Origin: a bacterium
GTDB taxonomy: Bacteria; Patescibacteriota; Gracilibacteria; JAUYGZ01
DNA length: 5,567 nt
Direction: 5' to 3'
Assembly (NCBI GenBank): GCA_030699855.1
Contig: JAUYKR010000139.1
Location: 1-5,567, forward strand
Positions within the stretch are counted from its first letter, which is position 1, and each line of letters begins with the position of its first letter. Below, in pieces: positions 1 to 5,346 of this stretch. The position numbers were made by a program, and so were the translations under genes. The notes beneath the pieces are model-generated. The model saw only the letters and a list, made by a program, of their open reading frames with translations, was not told the DNA's origin and did not search any database.

Positions 1-813
1 ATCCACGCCCTCAATTACAGTCTTGAAAGATTAAAGGATTTTCCTGTCAGCCTCCGTTTTATTAAAGAAATCCATAAAGAGCTGATGAAAGATGCTCGTT
101 CTACGCATTTTTCTGACCCTGGAAATTTCCGAAAAAGCCAAAACTGGATTGGCGGCACAACGCCTAATAATGCCCACTTTGTGCCACCGCCTCCACATGA
201 AATGGAGAGTGCTTTAGGAGATTTTGAGAAATTTTTACACGCAAAGGATGATTTACTCCCGATTGTGAAGGCGGGTATCATCCATGCCCATTTTGAGACC
301 ATACACCCCTTCCTGGATGGTAACGGTCGTACTGGCCGAATTTTGATCACCCTCTTTATGTGGCTTCAAAATTTACTGGATCGTCCTGTGCTCTTTTTGT
401 CGACGTATTTCAAAAAGCACCAGAAAATTTACTATGACCGTCTGGACCAATATCGCTTTGGAAAAATTGAGGAATGGTTGGATTTTTTCTTGGACGGCAT
501 CATTGAAGTTGCCCAGGAGGCCGTTGAGATTGTAAAAAAGATTACCGTGTTGCGCGAAGAAGATATGAAAAAAATTCATTCGCTTGGAAAAACCGCGGCA
601 AAAAGCTCAGTTAACGTATTGCCCCAGCTATTCAAGCTGCCAATTGTGAATGTTTCCACCATTCAAAAGTGGACGAAATTTACTCGTCAGGGCGCGCAAA
701 AGGTCATTGACCGCTTTGTGGAACTTGGCATCCTAGAACAAAAAGACGAAAGCCGGAACTACGGCCGGTCGTTTATGTATCGCCGCTATGTTGATATTTT
801 TAATGATAAATAA
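1..813 (+). CDS. Fic/DOC family protein, 5'-truncated by the window edge
   Basis: The reading frame is open from base 1, giving 270 visible residues; the true start is upstream. The Fic active-site motif HPFLDGNGRTGR lies at visible residues 102-113 (bases 304-339), with the catalytic His, the Asp in the acidic position and the GNGR phosphate-binding loop all intact. Upstream are PGNFR (residues 40-44) and QNWIGG (47-52), which normally precede the motif in this family. Fic proteins of this kind usually transfer AMP from ATP to a hydroxyl side chain of a target protein; the target here is unknown. The C-terminal part (about residues 200-260) reads as a winged-helix domain, suggesting DNA binding or target recognition. 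An inhibitory (S/T)xxxE motif, if present, would be in the missing N-terminus. ATG 85 lies inside the Fic fold and is unlikely to be the start. The family call is secure; the activity is inferred. Confidence 0.93.
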   Translation: MHALNYSLERLKDFPVSLRFIKEIHKELMKDARSTHFSDPGNFRKSQNWIGGTTPNNAHFVPPPPHEMESALGDFEKFLHAKDDLLPIVKAGIIHAHFETIHPFLDGNGRTGRILITLFMWLQNLLDRPVLFLSTYFKKHQKIYYDRLDQYRFGKIEEWLDFFLDGIIEVAQEAVEIVKKITVLREEDMKKIHSLGKTAAKSSVNVLPQLFKLPIVNVSTIQKWTKFTRQGAQKVIDRFVELGILEQKDESRNYGRSFMYRRYVDIFNDK

Positions 814-885
814 CCGACCGCCCCATCCGCCTTCCAGAAATGTGAAAAGGTATCACTTATTCAAAAACCGTTTACAAAACAAGAC

Positions 886-1572
886 ATGAAGAAAAAAATC
901 TTTCTCTCCATTGCAATAGTTGCCGCCATAATAATAAGTGGGTTTTTAGCTTACCGCTCTCTCTTTTATTTTGGGGACTGTCCTCAAACATTCATAGTGC
1001 TGGAGCCTCACCACACCAACGCTCTTTCGCTCGAGGTCCTGGAGATCACATACAGAACCATCGGCAACTGCGTCTATCTCAATCGGAAACTTATAAAGGG
1101 CGCGGACCCCAGCAGCTTTATCGCTACAGGCAGCATCGCGAAAGACAAGCGGGCTGTGTATAGATTCGGAGAAAAAATAGAATATGCGGATCCGAAAACC
1201 TTTGAGATATTCGATGAGAATGAATCTTATGGAAAAGACGAAAAAAATGTATACTTCGACAAAGAAAAAATCGAAGGCGCTGACCCGACAAGTTTCGAAC
1301 CGATCGGCCGCGATATAGATCAAGCGCGGTACGACAAAGAACCCACCTACCAAAACGCCATCATGACCGGAAGGGGTGCCGCCTACGGCTATGATAAAAA
1401 TCATGTCTACTACAGCGGAAAGCTTATCCCCGGTAGCAACGGAGCTTCGTTTGAATACATGGGTGCAGGATTTGCCAAAGATAAGAACCAACACTATTGC
1501 GATGGAGTGGTTGTCAGTAGCCCGGAAGACTGCCCCAATTTCTCCGAAGACCCAAGGAAAAACCCCTTCTGA
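886..1572 (+). CDS. Membrane-anchored DKNYY-repeat protein
   Basis: A 228-residue protein. Residues 1-4 are MKKK, followed by a hydrophobic segment at about 5-26, so it is probably a signal anchor or uncleaved signal peptide with the rest outside the cytoplasm. No lipobox is visible. The body contains DKNYY-type repeats: VYLNRKLIKGADPSSF (63-78), VYRFGEKIEYADPKTF (91-106), VYFDKEKIEGADPTSF (122-137), VYYSGKLIPGSNGASF (174-189) and a partial HYCDG unit near 204. The last four are preceded by a D-K/E-rich segment such as AKDKRA or GYDKNH. Cysteines at 32, 62, 205 and 216 could form disulfides. The molecular role of DKNYY proteins is not known to me. No Shine-Dalgarno sequence precedes the ATG. 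The gene starts 72 bp after the Fic gene, so co-transcription is possible but not shown. Family call fairly sure, function unknown. Confidence 0.85.
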   Translation: MKKKIFLSIAIVAAIIISGFLAYRSLFYFGDCPQTFIVLEPHHTNALSLEVLEITYRTIGNCVYLNRKLIKGADPSSFIATGSIAKDKRAVYRFGEKIEYADPKTFEIFDENESYGKDEKNVYFDKEKIEGADPTSFEPIGRDIDQARYDKEPTYQNAIMTGRGAAYGYDKNHVYYSGKLIPGSNGASFEYMGAGFAKDKNQHYCDGVVVSSPEDCPNFSEDPRKNPF

Positions 1573-1595
1573 GAGACCGGATAAATGTGAATACT

Positions 1596-1614
1596 ATGTC
1601 ACAATTATTGACAT
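1596..1614. promoter_or_regulatory. Candidate operator palindrome over the -35 box
   Basis: ATGTCA (1596-1601) and TGACAT (1609-1614) form a perfect 6-bp inverted repeat with a 7-bp spacer. The right arm lies within the -35 hexamer of the promoter at 1608-1635, the usual place for a repressor site. The bound protein, if any, is unknown. Confidence 0.35.
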
Positions 1615-1635
1615 GAATAATAAATAATGTAGAAT
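1608..1635 (+). promoter_or_regulatory. Sigma70-type promoter for the gene at 1668
   Basis: A consensus -35 TTGACA (1608-1613) is followed after 16 bp by TAGAAT (1630-1635), five of six matches to the -10 consensus. Transcription would begin near 1642, leaving a leader of about 25 nt before the ATG at 1668. This is the clearest promoter in the window and suggests that the downstream gene is its own transcription unit. Confidence 0.65.
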
Positions 1636-1667
1636 GCGAATATAAAAGGCCATTTTCTATCTACATT

Positions 1668-2270
1668 ATGGCAGAAACCGCTACGGAAACCCCAGGTTAC
1701 GTTAGGGCTGGTGAACACATCACGATTGAACAGGCCGAAACTCTCCTTGATGGAACAAGGCTCCCAAATGGAGTAGTAATTCAACCAGGTGGAAAATTTG
1801 GAGATACTTTGCAAGCTTATGCCACCGATGCCGCCGGTATCATTGGCCACCTCGCCACCGCTCAGGATATTGTCGACTGGTGGAACGAGCAGGTAAACGG
1901 ACAAGTCGATGCGGATGAGAATATCACCCTCGAACAGGCTGAAAGAATGAAGCTGTGGTACCGGTTTCCGGACGGAACACCAGTACCGCTCGTCCTTTCG
2001 AGTGGGGCCTGGGGTATTCGCCCTGCTGGAAGTTTTGACCCGGAGGGCGATCAAGATGACGGACAGATACAACTGGCACTTGATGGCTACCTCTGCAGAG
2101 AACTTGCCCTCCGGAGAGCGGCCACGGCTCAGGAAGTAATGGATTGGTGGAATAAAAAAGCAGAGGCGGTGAGACAAGCTGCAGCGGAGGAAGCTGAGCG
2201 AGCAGGCCGGCGCTTAGGTCTGCATGGGGAAACCAGATCTAAGGTTGGTCTGCCCGCATCGCCTCAATAA
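1668..2270 (+). CDS. Uncharacterised two-repeat protein (xITxEQAE...ATAQxxxDWWN)
   Basis: A 200-residue soluble protein that I do not recognise; no signal peptide or membrane segment is visible. It consists of two diverged copies of one unit. Copy 1 runs from HITIEQAE (17) to ATAQDIVDWWN (63-73); copy 2 runs from NITLEQAE (85) to ATAQEVMDWWN (152-162). Each has a central turn, LPNG at 32-35 and FPDG at 100-103. Copy 2 is about 20 residues longer through an acidic insert (GDQDDGQ region). The C-terminus (163-200) is Ala/Glu/Arg-rich and probably helical, ending in a basic tail. The paired Trp residues closing each unit are probably structural. A strong promoter with an overlapping palindrome sits just upstream. 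Real coding is supported by the conserved internal duplication and the promoter. The function is unknown. The gene converges on the GIY-YIG gene with a gap of 10 bp. Confidence 0.8.
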   Translation: MAETATETPGYVRAGEHITIEQAETLLDGTRLPNGVVIQPGGKFGDTLQAYATDAAGIIGHLATAQDIVDWWNEQVNGQVDADENITLEQAERMKLWYRFPDGTPVPLVLSSGAWGIRPAGSFDPEGDQDDGQIQLALDGYLCRELALRRAATAQEVMDWWNKKAEAVRQAAAEEAERAGRRLGLHGETRSKVGLPASPQ

Positions 2271-2280
2271 AAGAACACTC

Positions 2281-2562
2281 TCAAGAAAGAGCTCCTGTTA
2301 ATTTTGTTGGGTGTCCATATTGAACAAGGCTTTCCTTCTTGTTTTTGTTCCAGCCCTTTATCTGGCGTTCTCTCCGCATCGCCTCTGTTCTGGTTTCGAA
2401 CTCCTCAAAATAGAGGATCTTAACTGGCCTCCTTTGTCGAGTATAGCGGGCGGCCTCTCCGGCGTTGTGCTTTGCCTCCCTTGCCGAAAGGTTTACACAA
2501 TAACCTGTGTACAAAGAGCCATCTGAACATCGGGCAAGGTAAGTATAATACTTCTTGGTCAT
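2281..2562 (-). CDS. Small GIY-YIG superfamily protein (UPF0213/YhbQ-like)
   Basis: A 93-residue single-domain protein. The GIY-like element is YYTYLARCSDGS (residues 5-16) and the YIG-like element is YTG (18-20). Arg28 and His32 sit in the helix that normally carries the catalytic Arg, and Glu65 in RRERQIKG (63-70) matches the metal-binding Glu of the family. The segment ARYTRQRRPVKILYFEEF (38-55) is typical of the UPF0213 branch. Proteins in this group are predicted nucleases or nucleic-acid-binding proteins; a defined cellular role is not established for most. Length is normal for the branch. The start is ATG 2562, with only a weak AGAAG upstream. It lies downstream of the tmRNA gene on the same strand, separated by about 100 bp of inverted repeats, so read-through transcription is possible. 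Confidence 0.9.
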   Translation of the reverse strand: MTKKYYTYLARCSDGSLYTGYCVNLSAREAKHNAGEAARYTRQRRPVKILYFEEFETRTEAMRRERQIKGWNKNKKESLVQYGHPTKLTGALS

Positions 2563-2569
2563 TGTCTTC

Positions 2570-2592
2570 TGTGCTTCGACAAGCTCAGCACA
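2570..2592. repeat. TTCGACAAGCTCAG-type palindromic repeat
   Basis: TGTGCT (2570-2575) and AGCACA (2587-2592) form a 6-bp stem around TCGACAAGCTC. The core TTCGACAAGCTCAG (2575-2588) resembles an interspersed REP-like palindrome that I recall from many bacterial genomes. Further TCGACAAG copies lie at 2599-2606 (same orientation) and 2644-2651 (inverted). Confidence 0.6.
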
Positions 2593-2665
2593 TTCGACTC
2601 GACAAGAAGATTAAAAAGGTGGGACACCATGAGCGAGTCCGAGCTTGTCGAGGACGAGTCGAATG
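2576..2665. repeat. Two crossing 11-bp inverted repeats beside the tmRNA 3' end
   Basis: TCGACAAGCTC (2576-2586) is the exact reverse complement of 2641-2651, and CATTCGACTCG (2591-2601) is the exact reverse complement of 2655-2665. The order is A, B, A', B', so the two stems cross and cannot both form as simple hairpins; they could form a pseudoknot or two alternative folds. The B stem can extend to 16 pairs (2591-2606 with 2644-2665, with a 6-nt bulge). B' overlaps the encoded CCA end of tmRNA. In the tmRNA transcript this is the 3' trailer, so it may act in 3' processing or termination. A run of T residues on the minus strand (2612-2616) lies inside it. Confidence 0.6.
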
Positions 2666-3085
2666 GTGGAGCTGGTGGGGATCGAACCCACGTGTAGAGA
2701 GTCGGCATCCTAGATCTTCCATGACAGTCCGTCCTGAGTTTTCGACGAGTAAGATAAAGGGCGGACAAAAAACCTCACTCGCTTAGTTCTAAGTTTTCGG
2801 CCCTGGGGGCGAACGAGCCCCTGGGATTATCCTCCTAAGTTACGCCCAGATTCCCGCAGGAGAAATCAGAGAGTGGACGACGTCCGAGTTAAGGTCAGAC
2901 GATTAGGCAACCGGAACAAGTTCCGGTGCCAGACGAATACTGTTGATGAATGCAACAACAGACTCATCCAATTTGGTTACGTTAGCACGTAGAGTTGCGC
3001 TGGACGGATCTAGCGGGAGACAGCGCGATCCCGCCATGGCACTAAAATTACCGAGGGCCTCCCTATCGAATCCATGTGCAGCCCC
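2664..3085 (-). ncRNA. ssrA: Transfer-messenger RNA (tmRNA), one-piece
   Basis: tmRNA rescues stalled ribosomes by acting first as alanyl-tRNA, then as mRNA for a degradation tag. On the minus strand the 5' end is GGGGCTG (3085-3079), followed by the conserved GGATTCGA. The 3' end is the T-arm GTGGGTTCGATCCCCAC, then CAGCTCC, discriminator A and an encoded CCA (2666-2664). The 7-bp acceptor stem is complete and carries a G3-U pair, the alanine identity element. The resume codon is best placed at GCT (2986-2984), preceded by TACGT with A at position -4. The tag frame runs 27 codons to TAA (2905-2903), beginning ANVTKLDESV and ending LAPELVPVA. This is much longer than the common 8-15 residue tags and lacks a terminal ALAA. 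A hairpin ACCGGAA-CAAG-TTCCGGT (2910-2927) spans the tag end, like helix 5. Length is about 422 nt. SmpB is not in the window. Confidence 0.95.
2903..2986 (-). other. tmRNA tag-peptide reading frame (27 codons plus stop)
   Basis: This is the internal mRNA part of tmRNA. GCT is chosen as the resume codon because A at -4 and T at -5 match the usual context; the in-frame GCA four codons upstream lacks that A. The tag ends in the small hydrophobic sequence VPVA, which could still serve as a C-terminal degron, but this is inferred. The frame is not an independent protein gene. Confidence 0.75.
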
Positions 3086-3149
3086 CCGCATCCTTCATGC
3101 TGGCCAAGTTTTAGGCAGCTCAGCTCAAGAAGATTAAAGGGTGCGGGGG
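3083..3149. repeat. Inverted repeat in the tmRNA 5' leader
   Basis: CCCCCGCATCC (3083-3093) can pair with GGGTGCGGGGG (3139-3149): 11 pairs, one of them a wobble. Three bases overlap the mature 5' end of tmRNA (3085). In the precursor, this stem would compete with the acceptor stem or mark the 5' processing site. Confidence 0.5.
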
Positions 3150-3190
3150 AACGGGATTCGAGAAAGAAAGATTTCAAAGAGCGGATACAT

Positions 3191-3220
3191 AGTATAACGG
3201 AAAAACTTTGAATTTGTAAC
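3191..3220 (-). promoter_or_regulatory. Possible tmRNA promoter
   Basis: On the minus strand, TATACT (3196-3191, five of six -10 matches) is preceded 18 bp upstream by GTTACA (3220-3215, four of six -35 matches). Transcription would start about 100 nt before the mature tmRNA end, giving a leader that contains the inverted repeat at 3083-3149. A second -10-like box, TTTAAT (3138-3133), lies closer but lacks a -35. Confidence 0.35.
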
Positions 3221-3378
3221 CCCATATTTCAACCACCCCCCTTCCTGAGTTTTCCACATTTTTTGCACATCCGGCATGCACAAAACTGCAAGTTACGGCT
3301 CCCACATGGCTTAAAACCGCCCCCTTCATCTTCTGCACAAATTCCGCTAGAGTGGATCGGCCTCTTCACCGAATCTGC
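3221..3378. other. Non-coding spacer between divergent ssrA and redoxin genes
   Basis: Together with the leader at 3086-3220, this makes about 290 bp without a protein gene. I see C-rich tracts (3234-3242 and 3318-3325) and three TGCACA hexamers, but no convincing rightward promoter and no terminator. The best rightward candidate, TTCATC-17-TAGAGT (3326-3354), is poor. Confidence 0.4.
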
Positions 3379-3927
3379 ATGGCGCTCCTCGAATCCAAAT
3401 CACTTCCTCTGGGTACCGACCTTATCCCCTTTTCCCTCCCCGATCCCGACGGCATCATTCACACAGCCGCAAACTACGCCGACCGAAAAGTTTTGGTCGT
3501 GATCTTCATGTGCAATCACTGCCCTTACGTGAAGGCCGTGCAAGAACGCCTCATCGCCCTGCAGGCTGGTTACGAACAAGGTGAAGTGCAATTGATCGGC
3601 ATCAACTCCAATAACGCCCAAGAGTATCCCGCCGATAGCCCGGAGAATACCAAAAAAACCATTTCCGAGTGGGGCATCAATTTTCCGTATCTGATCGACG
3701 AAAGCCAGGAGGTCGCCAGGGCCTATCAGGCCCAGTGCACACCGGACATTTACGTTTTTGATCAGGATCGCCAGCTCGTTTACCACGGCCGCATCGATGA
3801 TAACTGGAAGGACCCTGCAGGAGTAACTCAGCAGGAACTTAAAATCGCCATCGACACTCTCCTCCGCGGGGGAAAACCAAGCACGGATCAAAAACCCACC
3901 ATCGGCTGCTCAATAAAATGGAAGTGA
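3379..3927 (+). CDS. Thioredoxin-fold redoxin (AhpC/TSA-like, CNHC motif)
   Basis: A 182-residue protein of the redoxin/PRX-like thioredoxin family. The N-terminus (ESKSLPLGT, then IPFSLPDPDG) matches the family start, so ATG 3379 is chosen over the in-frame GTG 3352. The CxxC motif is CNHC (residues 45-48) within FMCNHCPYV. A later Cys-Thr-Pro (120-122) carries the probable cis-proline facing the active site. The C-terminus ends IGCSIKWK, a family signature containing Cys177. Length is normal. The family is probably a thiol-disulfide oxidoreductase or peroxidase-like protein; its physiological partner is not established. No signal peptide is seen, so it is probably cytoplasmic. No Shine-Dalgarno sequence precedes the start. 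A flavodoxin-fold oxidoreductase follows on the same strand after a 205-bp structured spacer. Confidence 0.92.
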   Translation: MALLESKSLPLGTDLIPFSLPDPDGIIHTAANYADRKVLVVIFMCNHCPYVKAVQERLIALQAGYEQGEVQLIGINSNNAQEYPADSPENTKKTISEWGINFPYLIDESQEVARAYQAQCTPDIYVFDQDRQLVYHGRIDDNWKDPAGVTQQELKIAIDTLLRGGKPSTDQKPTIGCSIKWK

Positions 3928-3987
3928 GGACATGGAGCCTTGATTGAAAAGGGGGTGGGATCAAATTTTGAAACGAGGACATTGAGC
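3926..3987 (+). repeat. 13-bp direct repeat bracketing the left palindrome arm
   Basis: GAGGACATGGAGC (3926-3938) recurs as GAGGACATTGAGC (3975-3987), 12 of 13 identical. The 36 bases between the copies contain the whole left arm of the inverted repeat at 3944-4090. The first copy overlaps the stop codon of the redoxin gene. Confidence 0.55.
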
Positions 3988-4090
3988 GGAGAAGCTTGGA
4001 AAACAAATTTTATACCCACATAACACACCGCTCACACCAAAGAAAAATGGAGATTCCGCAGTGAAAAATTTGATCCCACCCCCTTTTCAA
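3944..4090. repeat. Perfect 26-bp inverted repeat with 95-bp centre
   Basis: Bases 3944-3969 are the exact reverse complement of 4065-4090; each arm contains GGGGGTGGGATC or its complement. A second inverted repeat, TGAGCGG (3983-3989) with CCGCTCA (4028-4034), is nested inside, so the whole could fold as a long two-tier hairpin. The spacing is too wide for an ordinary rho-independent terminator and there is no following T tract. It may be a small non-autonomous repeat element, a transcript-end structure or a structured RNA. No transposase or coding frame is associated with it. Confidence 0.8.
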
Positions 4091-4107
4091 AAACTGACTT
4101 CCGCAGT
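4054..4107 (+). repeat. TTCCGCAGT direct repeats bracketing the right palindrome arm
   Basis: TTCCGCAGT occurs at 4054-4062 and 4099-4107, again with exactly 36 bases between copies, enclosing the right arm (4065-4090). A third copy ends the window (5559-5567), 18 bases after the right arm of the other large palindrome. Confidence 0.55.
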
Positions 4108-4132
4108 AAGAAACTCAATAACTTTCACCCCG

Positions 4133-4792
4133 ATGATCCTCATCATCTATTGCCACCCCAGCAAGCACTCTCGTCATTGCTCCAAAATTTTGAAGCACGT
4201 GACCGAAACTCTGGAAGAGGCCCAGCAGACCTATCACGTCCTTGACCTCTACCGACAGGACTTCAACGGCCACCTTACCGCCGCTGAATATGAGCGCATG
4301 GTCAGCGGCGAACGGGTGACGGATCCGGACGTGAAAGAGGCACAGGGGAAAATTTCCGCCGCTTCCGCGCTGATCTTTATCTATCCCACCTGGTGGTATG
4401 GCATGCCGGGGCGACTGAAGGGCTTTGTGGATCGAGTTTTTACCACGGGTTTTGCTTACCGCTTCCGCAAGACTCATCACTGGCAAGAATTTGCGGCCTG
4501 GCTACTCTCTTTTATCCCCGGCATTCGCTACTTTCTCCAACCTTATTCCGCTCTGGGCCTTCTCAAAAAAAAGAAAACTCTGATCTTCCGCACCTTTGGC
4601 GGCCCCAAGTTTGGCAAGCGTATCTTCGGCAATACCACGGCCGAGTTGGAGGAAGGGGTACTCCGCTTCTGCGGCATCACGGACATCACCGTTCATGAAT
4701 ACTTCAACGTCAACAACAAAGAACGCCGATCTCAGGAGGCCGAAGATAAGTACATGGCAAAAGTGGAAAAGCTTTGTCGGGATCTCAGTTAG
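4133..4792 (+). CDS. Flavodoxin-fold NAD(P)H oxidoreductase-like protein
   Basis: A 219-residue protein of the NAD(P)H dehydrogenase (quinone)/flavodoxin-2 family, which binds FMN or FAD and reduces quinones or similar acceptors. The first strand and phosphate-binding region are MILIIYCHPSKHSRHC (1-16). The diagnostic segment is YPTWWYGMPGRLKG followed by FVDRVF (84-103), which contacts the flavin. RTFGGP (153-158) and LRFCGI (177-182) are further family features. ATG 4133 is preferred: the frame extends upstream to GTG 4061, but those 24 residues come from the inverted repeat and precede the normal family start. No Shine-Dalgarno sequence is visible. Residues 116-146 form a hydrophobic insert-like region that could touch membranes or quinones. 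The 3' end overlaps the convergent gene by 8 bp. The substrate is not determinable. Confidence 0.9.
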   Translation: MILIIYCHPSKHSRHCSKILKHVTETLEEAQQTYHVLDLYRQDFNGHLTAAEYERMVSGERVTDPDVKEAQGKISAASALIFIYPTWWYGMPGRLKGFVDRVFTTGFAYRFRKTHHWQEFAAWLLSFIPGIRYFLQPYSALGLLKKKKTLIFRTFGGPKFGKRIFGNTTAELEEGVLRFCGITDITVHEYFNVNNKERRSQEAEDKYMAKVEKLCRDLS

Positions 4793-5309
4793 CCTGGATA
4801 AGCTCGGCCAATTCCTGCTGAATTTTTTCCTGCTGTTTTTCCGAAAGACCATCCAAATGAAACTCGGCAAGAAAGTGTGAAAACTGATTCCGATCAAAAA
4901 AGACCACCGGTAATTCGTGGCGCAGCTGCCTCCGCAACGGCTCGAAGAGGAGGTCGGCCGTGCCAAAACTATCGGCAGAAAGAGCCAGTCGCTCAAAGGT
5001 ATTTTCCACATCGACCCTCGCCCCCATTTCGGACGGAGAAATAACTCGAATCGTCCCCCGCCCATCATCAACACGAACCCGAACCGGGTCTTGCAAATAT
5101 TCTTCGGCAATGACACGAAGAAGATTTCTAGCCTCGTTCTGACTCAGCTCGGACAAATGATGGCCCATGAAGGTAAGCCCCTGGGGCAATGATCCGGACA
5201 TGACGGTGGGCAGAGTACTAAGTGCCCCCAGAGCCATAATGAGCGTGAGCACGCCTACCGATACCCGCTGCCGCAGCGCCCGTCCGAACCCAAGTAAGGC
5301 CGATTTCAT
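4785..5309 (-). CDS. Signal-anchored protein resembling the peptidoglycan-binding part of VanW/YoaR-like proteins
   Basis: A 174-residue protein. A basic N-terminus (MKSALLGFGRALRQR) is followed by a hydrophobic segment at about 17-38, a signal peptide or membrane anchor. Residues 45-155 resemble the putative peptidoglycan-binding domain (PG_binding_4) found before VanW domains: GLTFMGHHLSELSQNEARNL (44-63), a central strand ending in SPSEMGARVDVENTFERL (91-108), and VVFFDRNQFSHFLAEF (135-150). A Gln/Glu-rich helix follows and the protein stops at 174. No VanW or catalytic domain follows, unlike the usual multidomain proteins of 400 residues or more, so it is either a stand-alone binding protein or a truncated remnant. 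The frame itself is intact. The stop overlaps the end of the flavodoxin-like gene (4785-4792). The family call is tentative, from pattern memory only. Confidence 0.6.
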   Translation of the reverse strand: MKSALLGFGRALRQRVSVGVLTLIMALGALSTLPTVMSGSLPQGLTFMGHHLSELSQNEARNLLRVIAEEYLQDPVRVRVDDGRGTIRVISPSEMGARVDVENTFERLALSADSFGTADLLFEPLRRQLRHELPVVFFDRNQFSHFLAEFHLDGLSEKQQEKIQQELAELIQAN

Positions 5310-5346
5310 GGCTTAAAGTAATGGTTTTTTAACAATGGGGTGGGTC

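Noticed and set aside
946..1494. Minus-strand frame opposite the DKNYY gene
   Set aside because: It is antisense to a protein with clear internal repeats; its composition looks like a complement shadow.
2607..2635. tmRNA terminator at the minus-strand TTTTT after GGTGTCCCACC
   Set aside because: The stem is only 4 bp, too weak to call by itself, although termination somewhere in this region is plausible.
2903..3091. 62-codon minus-strand frame as a protein gene
   Set aside because: It lies within tmRNA; only its last 27 codons are meaningful, as the tag.
2943..3225. Other open frames across the tmRNA gene and leader on both strands
   Set aside because: They overlap a well-supported RNA gene and its leader and show no recognisable protein features.
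3264..3339. Three TGCACA hexamers upstream of the redoxin
   Set aside because: The spacing is irregular, there is no dyad symmetry, and the sequence is low-information; not enough for an operator call.
3352..3378. GTG 3352 as start of the redoxin
   Set aside because: The family normally begins close to the ESxxLPLGT segment, which ATG 3379 provides; no ribosome-binding site supports the GTG.
3400..3891. 163-codon minus-strand frame opposite the redoxin gene
   Set aside because: The opposite strand encodes a recognisable family over its full length; this is a shadow frame.
3944..4090. Ordinary rho-independent terminator
   Set aside because: The arms are 95 bases apart and no T tract follows the right arm; a tight GC-rich stem is lacking.
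4061..4132. N-terminal extension of the flavodoxin-like protein from GTG 4061
   Set aside because: The 24 extra residues are translated from the right arm of the inverted repeat and precede the normal family start; ATG 4133 fits the family.
4502..5116. Long minus-strand frame spanning two genes
   Set aside because: It overlaps two better-supported genes in other frames and has no recognisable domain.
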